From NCBI RefSeq assembly GCF_001570885.1, contig NZ_BCSN01000009.1, positions 1 to 48,319 of the forward strand: a stretch of DNA of 48,319 bases, in the 5' to 3' direction. The notes under the pieces are model-generated. The model was not told the DNA's origin and searched no databases. It worked only from the letters and a program-made list of their open reading frames with translations. This document shows, piece by piece, positions 1-7,807 of this stretch; positions within the stretch are counted from its first letter, which is position 1, and each line of letters begins with the position of its first letter. The stretch is from Micrococcus lylae NBRC 15355 (GTDB taxonomy: Bacteria > Actinomycetota > Actinomycetes > Actinomycetales > Micrococcaceae). The translations under genes were made by a program, and so were the position numbers.

Positions 1-2
1 CC

Positions 3-30
3 ACATTAGCCCGCCGAGGGGTACTTGCAA
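3..30 (-). promoter_or_regulatory. Outward sigma70-type promoter for a gene left of the window
   Basis: Read on the minus strand, TTGCAA (25-30) is followed after 16 bp by TAATGT (3-8), a good -35/-10 pair for an actinobacterial housekeeping promoter. It points out of the left edge, so the gene it drives is not visible. It lies about 40 bp downstream of the GTTAC dyad at 69-84. Confidence 0.5.
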
Positions 31-68
31 AAGCGTGACGTGGGAAACATCCCGCACCGAGGGTGATC

Positions 69-84
69 GTTACCTTTTCGTAAC
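69..84. promoter_or_regulatory. GTTAC-N6-GTAAC dyad, candidate regulator site
   Basis: A perfect inverted repeat, GTTAC-CTTTTC-GTAAC, lies in the AT-richest part of the otherwise GC-rich 127-base left flank. GTTAC-type sites occur upstream of cell-wall hydrolase and rpf-like genes in actinobacteria and have been linked to the response regulator MtrA. That link is inference here, because the target gene lies outside the window. Confidence 0.35.
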
Positions 85-127
85 CTCGATGTCACACGTG
101 CGCCGCCGACGGTGCGCGAAGGCCGGT

Positions 128-1612
128 TCAGGCGGCGTCGCGCAGCAGCGTTCGCACGGCCCATGCCCCGGACATGCCGTGGACACCGGCACCCGGGGCC
201 GCCGCCGAGGACGCCAGGTACAGGCCCGGGACTCCGCTGCCCCGGACGGCGGCGCGGAGCCGGTGCGGCGAGAGAAGCCGAGGCCGGGCCAGAAGCTGGG
301 TGCCGTCCAACGCACCACCGGCGATGTCCCCGCCGACCAGGTTGGGGTTCCAGGCCTGAAGAGCGGACGGCCCCGTCTCCACCGCTCGCAGGATCCGGTC
401 GCGGAACCCCGGGGCATGCTCCTCGATCACCGCCTCGACGACGGGCCGCACCGCTGCCTCCCAGCCGTGCGGGACGTGGGCGTAGGCCCACACCACCGTG
501 CTCCCCGCCGCCGGGGCGGCCGCCCGCGACGGGTCTGCGCCCTGCTGCTGGCACAGCATCACGAAGGGCCGCTCGGGCATCCGCCCGGCGGCCACGGCGG
601 CCTCCGCCGCGGTGAGCTGCTCCGGCGTGCCGCCCAGGTGCACGGTGCCGGCCCCGCCGACGCGCGGGTCCCGCCACGGGATCGGGCCGTCCAGGAGGAA
701 GTCGACCTTCGCCGACGCCGGGCCGTGCCGCCACCGGCGCAGCCGCCGCAGAGGCCGCGCCTCCATGCCGGTGCCGCCCAACGCGGCGACGGCCGCAGGC
801 ATCAGGTCGAGGATGGCGGCGTCCACGTCTGCCACCTCGGCCAGGTGGGTGATGCGCCGGCCGGTGTGCAGCCGGCCGCCGTGCGCGGCCAGCACGCTCA
901 GCAGCGCGTCCACCACCGACTGGGACCCGCCCCGGGCGACGGGCCATCCGGTGGTCATGCCGAGCCCGCCGAGGAGCGTGCCCATCGCCGCCGTGAGCGG
1001 CCGGGTGGGAGGAAGGATCGTGTGCGCCGCCGAGCCGAGGAACAGGGCACGGGCCCGGTCGCCGCAGAAAGCGGCTCGGGCGGCCGCCGCGGCCGGCCAG
1101 GGCGAGCGGAGCCCGAGGCGGGCCATCGTCAGCGGATGGGGCCACCGGCGCACCAGCGGACCCAGGACGTCCGCCGCCGCCGCGGCGGGCGCGTCGAGGA
1201 CGGGACGATGCCATGCCAACCAGGCGCGGCCGTCGTCGTGAAGGCCCGAGGCGGTGGCCTCCGGCTCCCGATGGAGGAGGACGGCGTCCTGCCCGGGCAG
1301 CGGGTGCGCCATCGGCACCTCGGGGTGGACCCACTGAAGTCCGTGGGCGGTCAGGTCCAGCTCGGCGAAGGCGGGGCTGACGACCCCCAGCGGGTGGCCG
1401 GCGGCGCCGAGGTCCACGACCGTCCCCTCCCCGAGCACGGGTGCGGAGGCGCACGCTCCGCCCGGACGGTCGGCCGCCTCGTACACGTCGACCTCCCAGC
1501 CGGCACGGGCCAGCAGGGCAGCGGCGGTCAGGCCGTTCGGACCGGACCCGACGACGGCGACGCGCCCGGGCTCGACGCCCTCCGGGAGCGGGAAGCCGGA
1601 GACGGGACGCAT
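128..1612 (-). CDS. CrtI-like NAD(P)/FAD-dependent oxidoreductase
   Basis: This 494-residue protein opens with a Rossmann FAD/NAD-binding motif: G22-S-G24-P-N-G27, then an acidic residue and D-R-P-G-G in the usual spacing. It ends with the G-V-H-G-M-S-G-A-W-A stretch found at the C-terminus of phytoene-dehydrogenase-type amine oxidoreductases. The family oxidises or isomerises hydrophobic substrates with bound FAD; the substrate cannot be read from sequence and no other carotenoid gene is near. The gene follows mrpG on the same strand after about 30 bp, so it may be read through from the antiporter operon. ATG 1612 is chosen; an in-frame GTG at 1630 is possible, and neither has a strong ribosome binding site. 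Family assignment is firm, specific function is not. Confidence 0.85.
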   Translation of the reverse strand: MRPVSGFPLPEGVEPGRVAVVGSGPNGLTAAALLARAGWEVDVYEAADRPGGACASAPVLGEGTVVDLGAAGHPLGVVSPAFAELDLTAHGLQWVHPEVPMAHPLPGQDAVLLHREPEATASGLHDDGRAWLAWHRPVLDAPAAAAADVLGPLVRRWPHPLTMARLGLRSPWPAAAAARAAFCGDRARALFLGSAAHTILPPTRPLTAAMGTLLGGLGMTTGWPVARGGSQSVVDALLSVLAAHGGRLHTGRRITHLAEVADVDAAILDLMPAAVAALGGTGMEARPLRRLRRWRHGPASAKVDFLLDGPIPWRDPRVGGAGTVHLGGTPEQLTAAEAAVAAGRMPERPFVMLCQQQGADPSRAAAPAAGSTVVWAYAHVPHGWEAAVRPVVEAVIEEHAPGFRDRILRAVETGPSALQAWNPNLVGGDIAGGALDGTQLLARPRLLSPHRLRAAVRGSGVPGLYLASSAAAPGAGVHGMSGAWAVRTLLRDAA

Positions 1613-1643
1613 CGACTGCTCGTGGCTCACCGGCCGGTGCGGA

Positions 1644-2003
1644 TCATCGGGCGGTCGGGCCCGGGTCCTGGGCGAGGTCCTGCGGCACGGTCGCCTCGTC
1701 CACGTGCGCACCGGAGCGGTAGATGCCGCGGGCGAGCACGTTCGAGGCGAGCGAGGAGACGATCACCAGGGAGATCGCGGTCAGCAGGAACAGCACCAGG
1801 GACCACAGCGCGAAGCCGTCCCGGGCGGTGAGGCACAGGAAGACGCCGAAGCAGATCAGCGGCAGGCCCATGCCGGTCGCGGGGCTGAAGACGTTCATCA
1901 TCTGCAGGCCGTCCCGGGCGCGCAGCATGGACACGGCAGACAGCAGCACCAGGACGGCGCCGCCCACCATGCAGAGGATGCCGAACAGGGCGAGGACGAT
2001 CAT
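1644..2003 (-). CDS. mrpG: Mrp-type Na+/H+ antiporter subunit G
   Basis: A small membrane protein of 119 residues in the MnhG/PhaG family. It shows three hydrophobic segments and the family's central R-A-R-D-G-L-Q-M-M/S-P-A-T-G-M-G-L-P stretch. It is the last subunit of the seven-part Mrp complex, which exchanges cytoplasmic Na+ (or K+) for external protons in alkaline or saline conditions. It starts 3 bp after the mrpF stop, as expected for a co-translated operon. The polar tail after the third segment (about residues 95-119) is slightly long for the family. Confidence 0.93.
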   Translation of the reverse strand: MIVLALFGILCMVGGAVLVLLSAVSMLRARDGLQMMNVFSPATGMGLPLICFGVFLCLTARDGFALWSLVLFLLTAISLVIVSSLASNVLARGIYRSGAHVDEATVPQDLAQDPGPTAR

Positions 2004-2006
2004 GGG

Positions 2007-2285
2007 TCAGCGCTCCCCTCGGGTCAGGATGCGACTCAGGGCGACCGTCGCGAGGATGCCGAGGAACGCCGCCAGCAGGGCCACGTCCTGGACGACCGCC
2101 GAGTGGAAGACCAGGCCCGCCGCGGCGAGCATGCCGATCGACGCGAAGTACACGAGGTCGCCCACCACGGCCCGCTCGGCATTGGTCTCGGAGCGCAGGA
2201 TGCGCAGGATGCCGAGGCCGAACGCGACGGCCAGCACGGCGATCGTGGCGACGACGCCCACGGTGATCACGGTGTCGACGCTCAT
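2007..2285 (-). CDS. mrpF: Mrp-type Na+/H+ antiporter subunit F
   Basis: A 92-residue protein of the MnhF/PhaF family with three predicted membrane helices. It carries the family's R-I-L-R-S-E-T-N-A-E-R-A-V-V-G-D loop after helix 1, including the conserved Asp before helix 2. ATG 2285 is chosen because it overlaps the mrpE stop as ATGA (2282-2285), the coupling used across this operon. An upstream in-frame ATG at 2300 would add five residues inside mrpE and is less likely. It acts inside the hetero-oligomeric Mrp antiporter. Confidence 0.93.
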   Translation of the reverse strand: MSVDTVITVGVVATIAVLAVAFGLGILRILRSETNAERAVVGDLVYFASIGMLAAAGLVFHSAVVQDVALLAAFLGILATVALSRILTRGER

Positions 2286-2689
2286 GAGGCCTCCTCCCAA
2301 CGCGGTCCGCGCAGCATGCGCAGCAGCCGGTCCTCCATCTCACGCAGGCCGGCGACGACCTCCTCGCGGTCCTGGTCGAAGACGCAGTGGACGAACAGGG
2401 TCACCGGCTCGGTGTCGGTGCCGTGCGCGGTGCCCACCACGAGCGTGCCCGGGGTGATGGTGATGGAGCTGGCCATCCACGTCACCTCGAGGTCGCGCTC
2501 GCAGCGCAGGTCGTACCGGATGATCGACGGCGTGGCGAAGGGGCCGGCAGTCACGGCCTTGCGCGCCACCTGGAACGAACCGGCGATGACCTCCTTCACC
2601 AGCCACAGCACATAGGAGACGGCGTGGCCCAGATGGAAGCGCCACCGCCGTCCGCCCTGCGGCGGGCGGGTCTGACGGATGTCGGTCAC
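2282..2689 (-). CDS. mrpE: Mrp-type Na+/H+ antiporter subunit E (short form)
   Basis: This 135-residue protein matches the later part of MnhE/PhaE: an amphipathic/hydrophobic segment near residues 22-40 (Y-V-L-W-L-V-K-E-V-I-A-G-S), then the soluble portion with S-I-T-I-T-P-G-T and the closing acidic region. Family members usually have a further N-terminal pair of membrane helices and run to about 160 residues or more. Here the start overlaps the mrpD stop (ATGA, 2686-2689) and no in-frame start lies further upstream, so the protein really is short. It should still join the complex, but membrane anchoring is reduced to about one helix. Confidence 0.88.
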   Translation of the reverse strand: MTDIRQTRPPQGGRRWRFHLGHAVSYVLWLVKEVIAGSFQVARKAVTAGPFATPSIIRYDLRCERDLEVTWMASSITITPGTLVVGTAHGTDTEPVTLFVHCVFDQDREEVVAGLREMEDRLLRMLRGPRWEEAS

Positions 2690-4239
2690 GGGAGCACCGC
2701 CTTCACGTAGTCGGTCGGATCGAACAGCCCGGCCACGCCCTGCTCGACGAACGGCATCACCAGGCCAGCGCCCACGAAGAGCGCCACGGACAGGCCGATC
2801 ATCAGCAGGCCGGGGGCCATCAGGCGGGGGGCCACGCGCACGTCGGCCGGCAGGACCGTGTCCGGGCCGCGGCCGCCGGTGACGACGTCCGGGCGCATGT
2901 GGGTCAGCTCGTCACCGCCGAAGGCCCCGGTCCAGAGGCGCTGCAGGGCCATCAGGGTGGCCACGGAGGCGAGCAGGATGCCCGCCATCATGACCCAGCC
3001 CCACGCGGCCTGGCCATGCTGCCCGGCCTCGGCGGTCGCGGAGATCAGGCCCCACTTGCCCCAGAGGCCGGACGTCGGCGGCAGGCCTGCCAGGGACAAC
3101 AGGCCCAGGGCCATCCCGACGGCGATCACAGGCTCGCGCCTGACGAGGCCGCCGAGGCGGTCGATGCGCGACTGGCCGTAGGCGAGCTCGACCGAGCCGG
3201 TGAGGGTGAGCAGGCCGGACATCGTGATCACGTGGTGCACCAGGTAGAACACGCCGGCGACCACGGCGGCCGGGAAGGCCAGGACCACACCGATGAGGAT
3301 GTGGCCCACGCCGGCGGTCATCTGGAACGCCATGACCCCGCGGACGCGGTTCTCACCGAGCGAGCCGACGGCGCCCACCAGCATGGTGGCGACGACCAGC
3401 ACGCCGAGCACCCAGGTGAGGGGGTGGGTGGCGAGGTCGTACGGTCGGTGCTGCGGGGCGAAGACGACGTAGACGATGCGCAGCACCGCGTAGACGGCGA
3501 CCTTCGTGTACAGGCCAGCGAACAGGGCCATCATCCCGGCCGAGGTGCCCGGGTAGGCGCGCGGCAGCCAGCCGTAGGCGGGCACCACGCCGGCCTTGAC
3601 CAGCAGGGCGACCAGCACGACGGACACGCCCAGGGCCACGCGCGGGTCCTGCGCCGCGGCGCCCTGCAGCACCGCGAGGTTCACTGCACCGGCCGAGGCG
3701 TAGACCAGGCCCACGCCGGAGACGAGGACGGCCGAGGTGACCAGGTTGACGATCACGAACATGCGGCCGATGCCGAGGCGACGCCACGAGCCGGTGACGG
3801 CGAGCAGCGCGTAGGACGGCAGCAGCATCACCTCGACGAACACGAAGAGGTTGAACAGGTCGCCCGTGAGCAGGGCGCCGTTCACGCCGGCGAACGTCAT
3901 GAGCGTCAGGGCAGGCACGAAGCGGTAGCGGTACTCCCGCGTGAGGATCAGGAACCAGGCGGCCACCGCGGTGGACAGCGAGGTCACGACGATCATCAGC
4001 GCGGACAGGGTGTCCGAGACGAACGGGATGGCCACGCCGGGGACGAAGGCGCCCACGCTGACGGCCATCGGCGGATGGGACCCGTGGTGGACCAGCAGGG
4101 CGATCGCGGCGGCCATGGACACCAGCGGGACGGCCACGGACAGCACCGCGTCCAGGGTACGGCTGCGCACCACCACGGACAGGCCCGAGGTGAGCAGCGG
4201 CACCGCCACGAACAGCGGCAGGAGTTCGGCGACGGCCAT
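2686..4239 (-). CDS. mrpD: Mrp-type Na+/H+ antiporter subunit D
   Basis: A 517-residue polytopic protein related to the proton-pumping ND5/ND4/ND2 subunits of complex I (proton_antipo_M domain). About fourteen hydrophobic segments are visible. Family motifs include the E-V-M-L-L-P-S-Y membrane glutamate, the L-L-V-K-A-G-V-V-P lysine helix, and G-V-G-H-I-L near the middle. Those Glu and Lys residues line the proton path. The start codon shares one base with the mrpC stop. It works with MrpA as one of the two large ion-translocating subunits. Confidence 0.95.
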   Translation of the reverse strand: MAVAELLPLFVAVPLLTSGLSVVVRSRTLDAVLSVAVPLVSMAAAIALLVHHGSHPPMAVSVGAFVPGVAIPFVSDTLSALMIVVTSLSTAVAAWFLILTREYRYRFVPALTLMTFAGVNGALLTGDLFNLFVFVEVMLLPSYALLAVTGSWRRLGIGRMFVIVNLVTSAVLVSGVGLVYASAGAVNLAVLQGAAAQDPRVALGVSVVLVALLVKAGVVPAYGWLPRAYPGTSAGMMALFAGLYTKVAVYAVLRIVYVVFAPQHRPYDLATHPLTWVLGVLVVATMLVGAVGSLGENRVRGVMAFQMTAGVGHILIGVVLAFPAAVVAGVFYLVHHVITMSGLLTLTGSVELAYGQSRIDRLGGLVRREPVIAVGMALGLLSLAGLPPTSGLWGKWGLISATAEAGQHGQAAWGWVMMAGILLASVATLMALQRLWTGAFGGDELTHMRPDVVTGGRGPDTVLPADVRVAPRLMAPGLLMIGLSVALFVGAGLVMPFVEQGVAGLFDPTDYVKAVLP

Positions 4240-4568
4240 CAGTGGTCCTCTCCGGTCTCGGGCGGCACGGTCTGGTCGTCGTCACGGCCGATGACGGCCA
4301 GGGCCAGCATCAGGATGGACGAGGCCATGGAGATCACGATCGCCGTGAGCACAAACGCCTGGGGCAGCGCGTCGGCCACCTGGCGGATGTCCGCCCCGTC
4401 GGTCAGGGGCTCCTGGCGCCAGGCGGGCACGCCCGTGGTCAGCAGGAGCAGGTTCACGCCGTGGGAGATGAGCGTCAGGCCGAAGATGGCGCGCACCATC
4501 TCCCGCTGCAGCACCATCCACGCGCCGGTGCCGATCAGCAGGCCCACGGTCAGGGCGAGGATCATCAT
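4239..4568 (-). CDS. mrpC: Mrp-type Na+/H+ antiporter subunit C
   Basis: A 109-residue protein with three membrane helices, homologous to complex I subunit NuoK. It carries the typical G-L-T-L-I-S-H-G-V-N-L-L-L segment and, in helix 3, the D-A-L-P-Q-A-F-V-L-T-A-I-V-I run that marks MnhC. ATG 4568 overlaps the mrpA stop (ATGA, 4565-4568), and the next codon is also ATG. Translation is therefore probably coupled to mrpA. It is part of the Mrp antiporter membrane core. Confidence 0.95.
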   Translation of the reverse strand: MMILALTVGLLIGTGAWMVLQREMVRAIFGLTLISHGVNLLLLTTGVPAWRQEPLTDGADIRQVADALPQAFVLTAIVISMASSILMLALAVIGRDDDQTVPPETGEDH

Positions 4569-7500
4569 GCGTCATGCCCCCATTCCGGCGGTCGGGTGCC
4601 CGAGGAGATGTACTGCGAACGCGGGCTCACCACGTGCATCGAGGAGGTGGTCGGCGGGATCTCGTCCGGACGTTCGCCGTGGACGGTGTCCATGGGCCCG
4701 GACAGCTCGCCCTCGACGGCCTCGTCCAGGCGCTCGCGCATGGTCTCCGCGCCCGTGGTCGACTGCCGGGCGACGCCGAGCACGTTCACGGCCACGAGGA
4801 TCAGGCCGATCACCGCGAGGTACACGCCGGCGTCGAAGACCATGGCGGTGGACAGGTGCTGGCCGAGGATCTCGGCGCCCTGCGGCTGCATGTAGGTGCC
4901 GGTCGCCGCCATGTTCCACAGGCCGGTGGCGGTGGCCAGCATGACGCCGCCGCCGATGAAGTACAGCGGCATGCGCGGCGGGCCGATCTGGCGGTCCTTC
5001 GAGGTGGATAGGTACATCAGGCCGACCACGGCCGAGCCGACGAGCGCGGCGTTGAAGCCGCCGCCCGGCTCGTTGTGTCCACGCCAGAACAGCAGGGCCG
5101 AGACGCCGAGCATGATCACCAGGATCACCCGCAGCATCAGCTGCAGCTGAGCGGTGTTGGCCCAGGGGTTCAGGATCGCCCGGCGCGCGGTGTCGGAGCC
5201 GAGGACGGGCTCGCCGGAGTCGAAGGTGCTCGCCTCCACCGCGGACATCGTCCGCGTGGCCGGGTCCAGCTTCGCCGAGCGGAGGGTGGACAGGATGGCG
5301 ACGATGGCCACACCCGCCATGCCGAGCACGGTGAGCTCGCCCAGGGTGTCGAGGGCACGGAACTCCACGAGGATCACGTTCACCACATTGAGGCCGTGGG
5401 AGAGCGGGTAGGTCTCCTCGAGCAGGTAGGTGCCCACCTCGGAGCGCTCGCGGCGGCCGTTGAGGGCCCAGACTGCGGCGAACGCGGCCAGGCCGGTCGC
5501 CAGGCCGACGAGCACCGGCACGAGCTGGCGGGTGGGGCGGCGGCGGGAGGCCGCGGAGGAGCCCCAGGTCTTCGGCAGGCGCTGGAGCACCAGCATGATC
5601 ACGATGATCGTGAGCGACTCGACGAGCAGCTGGGTCAACGCGACGTCCGGGGCGCCGAGCGAGAGGATCTGCACGGTGATGAGGATGCCCACCGCCGAGA
5701 GGGACACGGTGGCTCCCAGTCGGGTGTGGCTGCGCACCACGGCGAACAGGGCGACGGCCAGCAGCACGAGCAGGACCGCGTCGATCGAGCGGTTGATGCC
5801 CTCGGCGACCGGCGGGATGTGGCCGCCGGCGATGAGGCCGGCGACGCCGCCGAGCAGGACGGCGGACAGGAAGACGAGGATGGCCGCGACGTGCGGCCCC
5901 GCGTGGTCGTGGGCGGTGCGGGCCATGAGCCAGGCCCCGGCGCGCTCCAGGCCGGCACGGGCGCCCTCCACCACACCGGCGCCGGAGGCGGGCAGGCGCA
6001 GGCCCTCGAGGGCGGGCCAGAGGGTGCGGCGCATCGCGAGGGTGCCCAGACCCAGGGCCAGGACGATCACGGTGGTGACGAGTTCGGCGTTCACGCCGTG
6101 CCACAGGGACAGGTGCGGGTCCTGGACCTCGGCGGCCCCTTCGGCGGCGGTGCCGACGGCTCCGACCAGGGTGTTGATCGGGGCCAGGAAGAAGACCAGC
6201 ACGGCGGTGGCGATCAGCGGGACGGCGGTGGAGCCGACCAGCAGGGCGGACGGGGCGTGCGGATGCAGCGGCTCGGGGGCCTGCTCGCGCGGCTCGTCGA
6301 AGAACACGCCGACCACGATCTTGGCGCAGTAGGCCACGGTGAGGACGGAGGCCAGGGCGGCCAGCACCAGGGCGACCGGGCCCGCCCAGGCGGGGGCCGC
6401 TCCTCCGGCGCCGCCCTCGCCGTACTCGAGCATGGCGGTGAGGACCTTCTCCTTGGACACGAAGCCGAGCAGCGGCGGGACGCCGGCCATGGCGGCGGCG
6501 CCGATCACGGTGAGCACCAGGGCGAAGGGGGCCTGGCGGCCCAGGGCCGGCATGTGCCGCAGGTCGCGGGTGCCGCCGGCGTGGTCGATCACGCCGACGG
6601 ACATGAACAGGCCGGACTTGAACACGGCGTGCGCCAGCGTGTGCAGCGCGGCGGCGGCCAGGCCGACGGCGGTGCCGGTGCCGATCGCGGCGACGATGAG
6701 GCCGAGCTGGCTGACGGTCGAATAGGCCATCAGCTTCTTCAGGTCGGTCTGCTGCACGGCACGCAGTCCGCCGACGAGCGCGGTGGCCAGGCCGGCGGCC
6801 ACCAGCAGGAAGGACCAGGCCGGGACGGCGTGGAAGAGGGGGGAGAAGCGCAGCAGCAGGAAGATGCCTGCCTTCACCACGGCCGCGGCGTGCAGGTAGG
6901 CGGAGACCGGGGTGGCGGCGGCCATGGCGTCCGGCAGCCAGGAGTGGAACGGGAACTGCGCGGACTTGGTCATCGCGGAGACGGCGAGCAGCACGGCCAC
7001 CAGGGACGTCAGGCCCGGGCTGCCGGCCCAGACGTCCGCGGCGAGGATCTCGGAGACGCGCGTGGTGCCGGCGGCCACGGAGGCGATCGCCAGGCCGGCC
7101 AGCAGGCTGACCCCGCCGACGAAGGTGATCAGCAGGGTGCGCATGGACGGCGCCTCGGCCGCACGTCCGGAGCGGGCGATCAGCAGGAACGAGGCCAGCG
7201 AGGTCAGCTCCCAGCACAGGAACAGCACGACCGCGTCGTCGGTGGTCACCAGGCCCACCATGGCGAGGGTGAACATCGCCATGCCGAGGTAGAAGCCGAG
7301 GTGGCGTCCGGGGCCGAGGTAGGCCACCGCGTAGACGAGCACGATCGCACCGATCACGAGCGCGAGCAGCGTGAACAGGGCGCCGATGGGGTCCGTGCGC
7401 AGGGAAAGCTCCACTCCCCAGGCGGGGATCCACGGCATCGACCACGTGTACGCAGCGCCGGTCCCGGTGAGGGAGCCGAACGCCGGTGCGAAGACGACGG

Positions 7501-7618
7501 CGGCCACGGCGTAGACCGCGGCCAGGAACCACCCGGTGGCGCGGGGCGTCAGCCGTGCCACGACCGGGGTGAGCAGAAGGCCTCCCGCAAGCACGCAGAG
7601 CGTGAGGAGTGCGGGCAT
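4565..7618 (-). CDS. mrpA: Mrp-type Na+/H+ antiporter, fused subunits A and B
   Basis: A 1017-residue membrane protein that heads the operon. Residues about 1-600 form the ND5-like antiporter module, with D-D-A-V-V-L-F-L-C-W-E-L-T-S, K-S-A-Q-F-P-F-H-S-W-L-P-D-A-M-A and L-A-H-A-V-F-K-S-G-L-F. The middle is MrpA-specific. The last ~180 residues (from R-V-I-L-V-I-M-L-G, with F-W-R-G-H-N-E-P-G-G-G-F) are the MnhB domain, so A and B are fused as in many actinobacteria. ATG 7618 is chosen because TAGGCT lies exactly 7 nt upstream, predicting a leaderless message. The complex expels Na+ in exchange for protons and supports alkali and salt tolerance. Confidence 0.95.
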   Translation of the reverse strand: MPALLTLCVLAGGLLLTPVVARLTPRATGWFLAAVYAVAAVVFAPAFGSLTGTGAAYTWSMPWIPAWGVELSLRTDPIGALFTLLALVIGAIVLVYAVAYLGPGRHLGFYLGMAMFTLAMVGLVTTDDAVVLFLCWELTSLASFLLIARSGRAAEAPSMRTLLITFVGGVSLLAGLAIASVAAGTTRVSEILAADVWAGSPGLTSLVAVLLAVSAMTKSAQFPFHSWLPDAMAAATPVSAYLHAAAVVKAGIFLLLRFSPLFHAVPAWSFLLVAAGLATALVGGLRAVQQTDLKKLMAYSTVSQLGLIVAAIGTGTAVGLAAAALHTLAHAVFKSGLFMSVGVIDHAGGTRDLRHMPALGRQAPFALVLTVIGAAAMAGVPPLLGFVSKEKVLTAMLEYGEGGAGGAAPAWAGPVALVLAALASVLTVAYCAKIVVGVFFDEPREQAPEPLHPHAPSALLVGSTAVPLIATAVLVFFLAPINTLVGAVGTAAEGAAEVQDPHLSLWHGVNAELVTTVIVLALGLGTLAMRRTLWPALEGLRLPASGAGVVEGARAGLERAGAWLMARTAHDHAGPHVAAILVFLSAVLLGGVAGLIAGGHIPPVAEGINRSIDAVLLVLLAVALFAVVRSHTRLGATVSLSAVGILITVQILSLGAPDVALTQLLVESLTIIVIMLVLQRLPKTWGSSAASRRRPTRQLVPVLVGLATGLAAFAAVWALNGRRERSEVGTYLLEETYPLSHGLNVVNVILVEFRALDTLGELTVLGMAGVAIVAILSTLRSAKLDPATRTMSAVEASTFDSGEPVLGSDTARRAILNPWANTAQLQLMLRVILVIMLGVSALLFWRGHNEPGGGFNAALVGSAVVGLMYLSTSKDRQIGPPRMPLYFIGGGVMLATATGLWNMAATGTYMQPQGAEILGQHLSTAMVFDAGVYLAVIGLILVAVNVLGVARQSTTGAETMRERLDEAVEGELSGPMDTVHGERPDEIPPTTSSMHVVSPRSQYISSGTRPPEWGHDA

Positions 7619-7625
7619 GGCTCCC

Positions 7626-7631
7626 AGCCTA
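7626..7631 (-). promoter_or_regulatory. -10 element (TAGGCT) of the mrp operon, leaderless
   Basis: TAGGCT on the minus strand ends 7 nt before mrpA ATG 7618, so transcription should begin at or beside the start codon. No Shine-Dalgarno sequence lies in between. Confidence 0.6.
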
Positions 7632-7724
7632 GCCAAAGGCGACTGTGGCCCCCAAGACACGTCGGGTAGGGTGCCCTCGTGCGCGCGCGAAGGATGAAGC
7701 TGTCGCCAGGGCCCCGCACAGCCA

Positions 7725-7746
7725 TATAACTGTGATGACAGTCACA
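7725..7746 (+). promoter_or_regulatory. -10 element with adjoining perfect CRP/GlxR-type box upstream of the ZIP gene
   Basis: TATAAC (7725-7730) is followed directly by TGTGATGACAGTCACA (7731-7746), an exact TGTGA-N6-TCACA dyad. That is the consensus for CRP/FNR-family regulators, including actinobacterial cAMP receptor and GlxR proteins. The box covers the predicted transcription start (about 7737), so a bound protein should repress. The resulting leader of about 70 nt carries AAGGAG before the gene. Confidence 0.6.
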
Positions 7747-7807
7747 CATCCTCGGCTCCCCACCGCTCGCCGACGACCGCCGCCGCCGACCGCAGAAGGA
7801 GCCTGCC

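Noticed and set aside
5075-7669. A plus-strand open frame of over 860 codons opposite mrpA
   Set aside because: Very high GC content leaves few stop codons on the antisense strand. The product is a repetitive H/G/E/D/Q/R mixture without domains, and the minus strand encodes a textbook MrpA.
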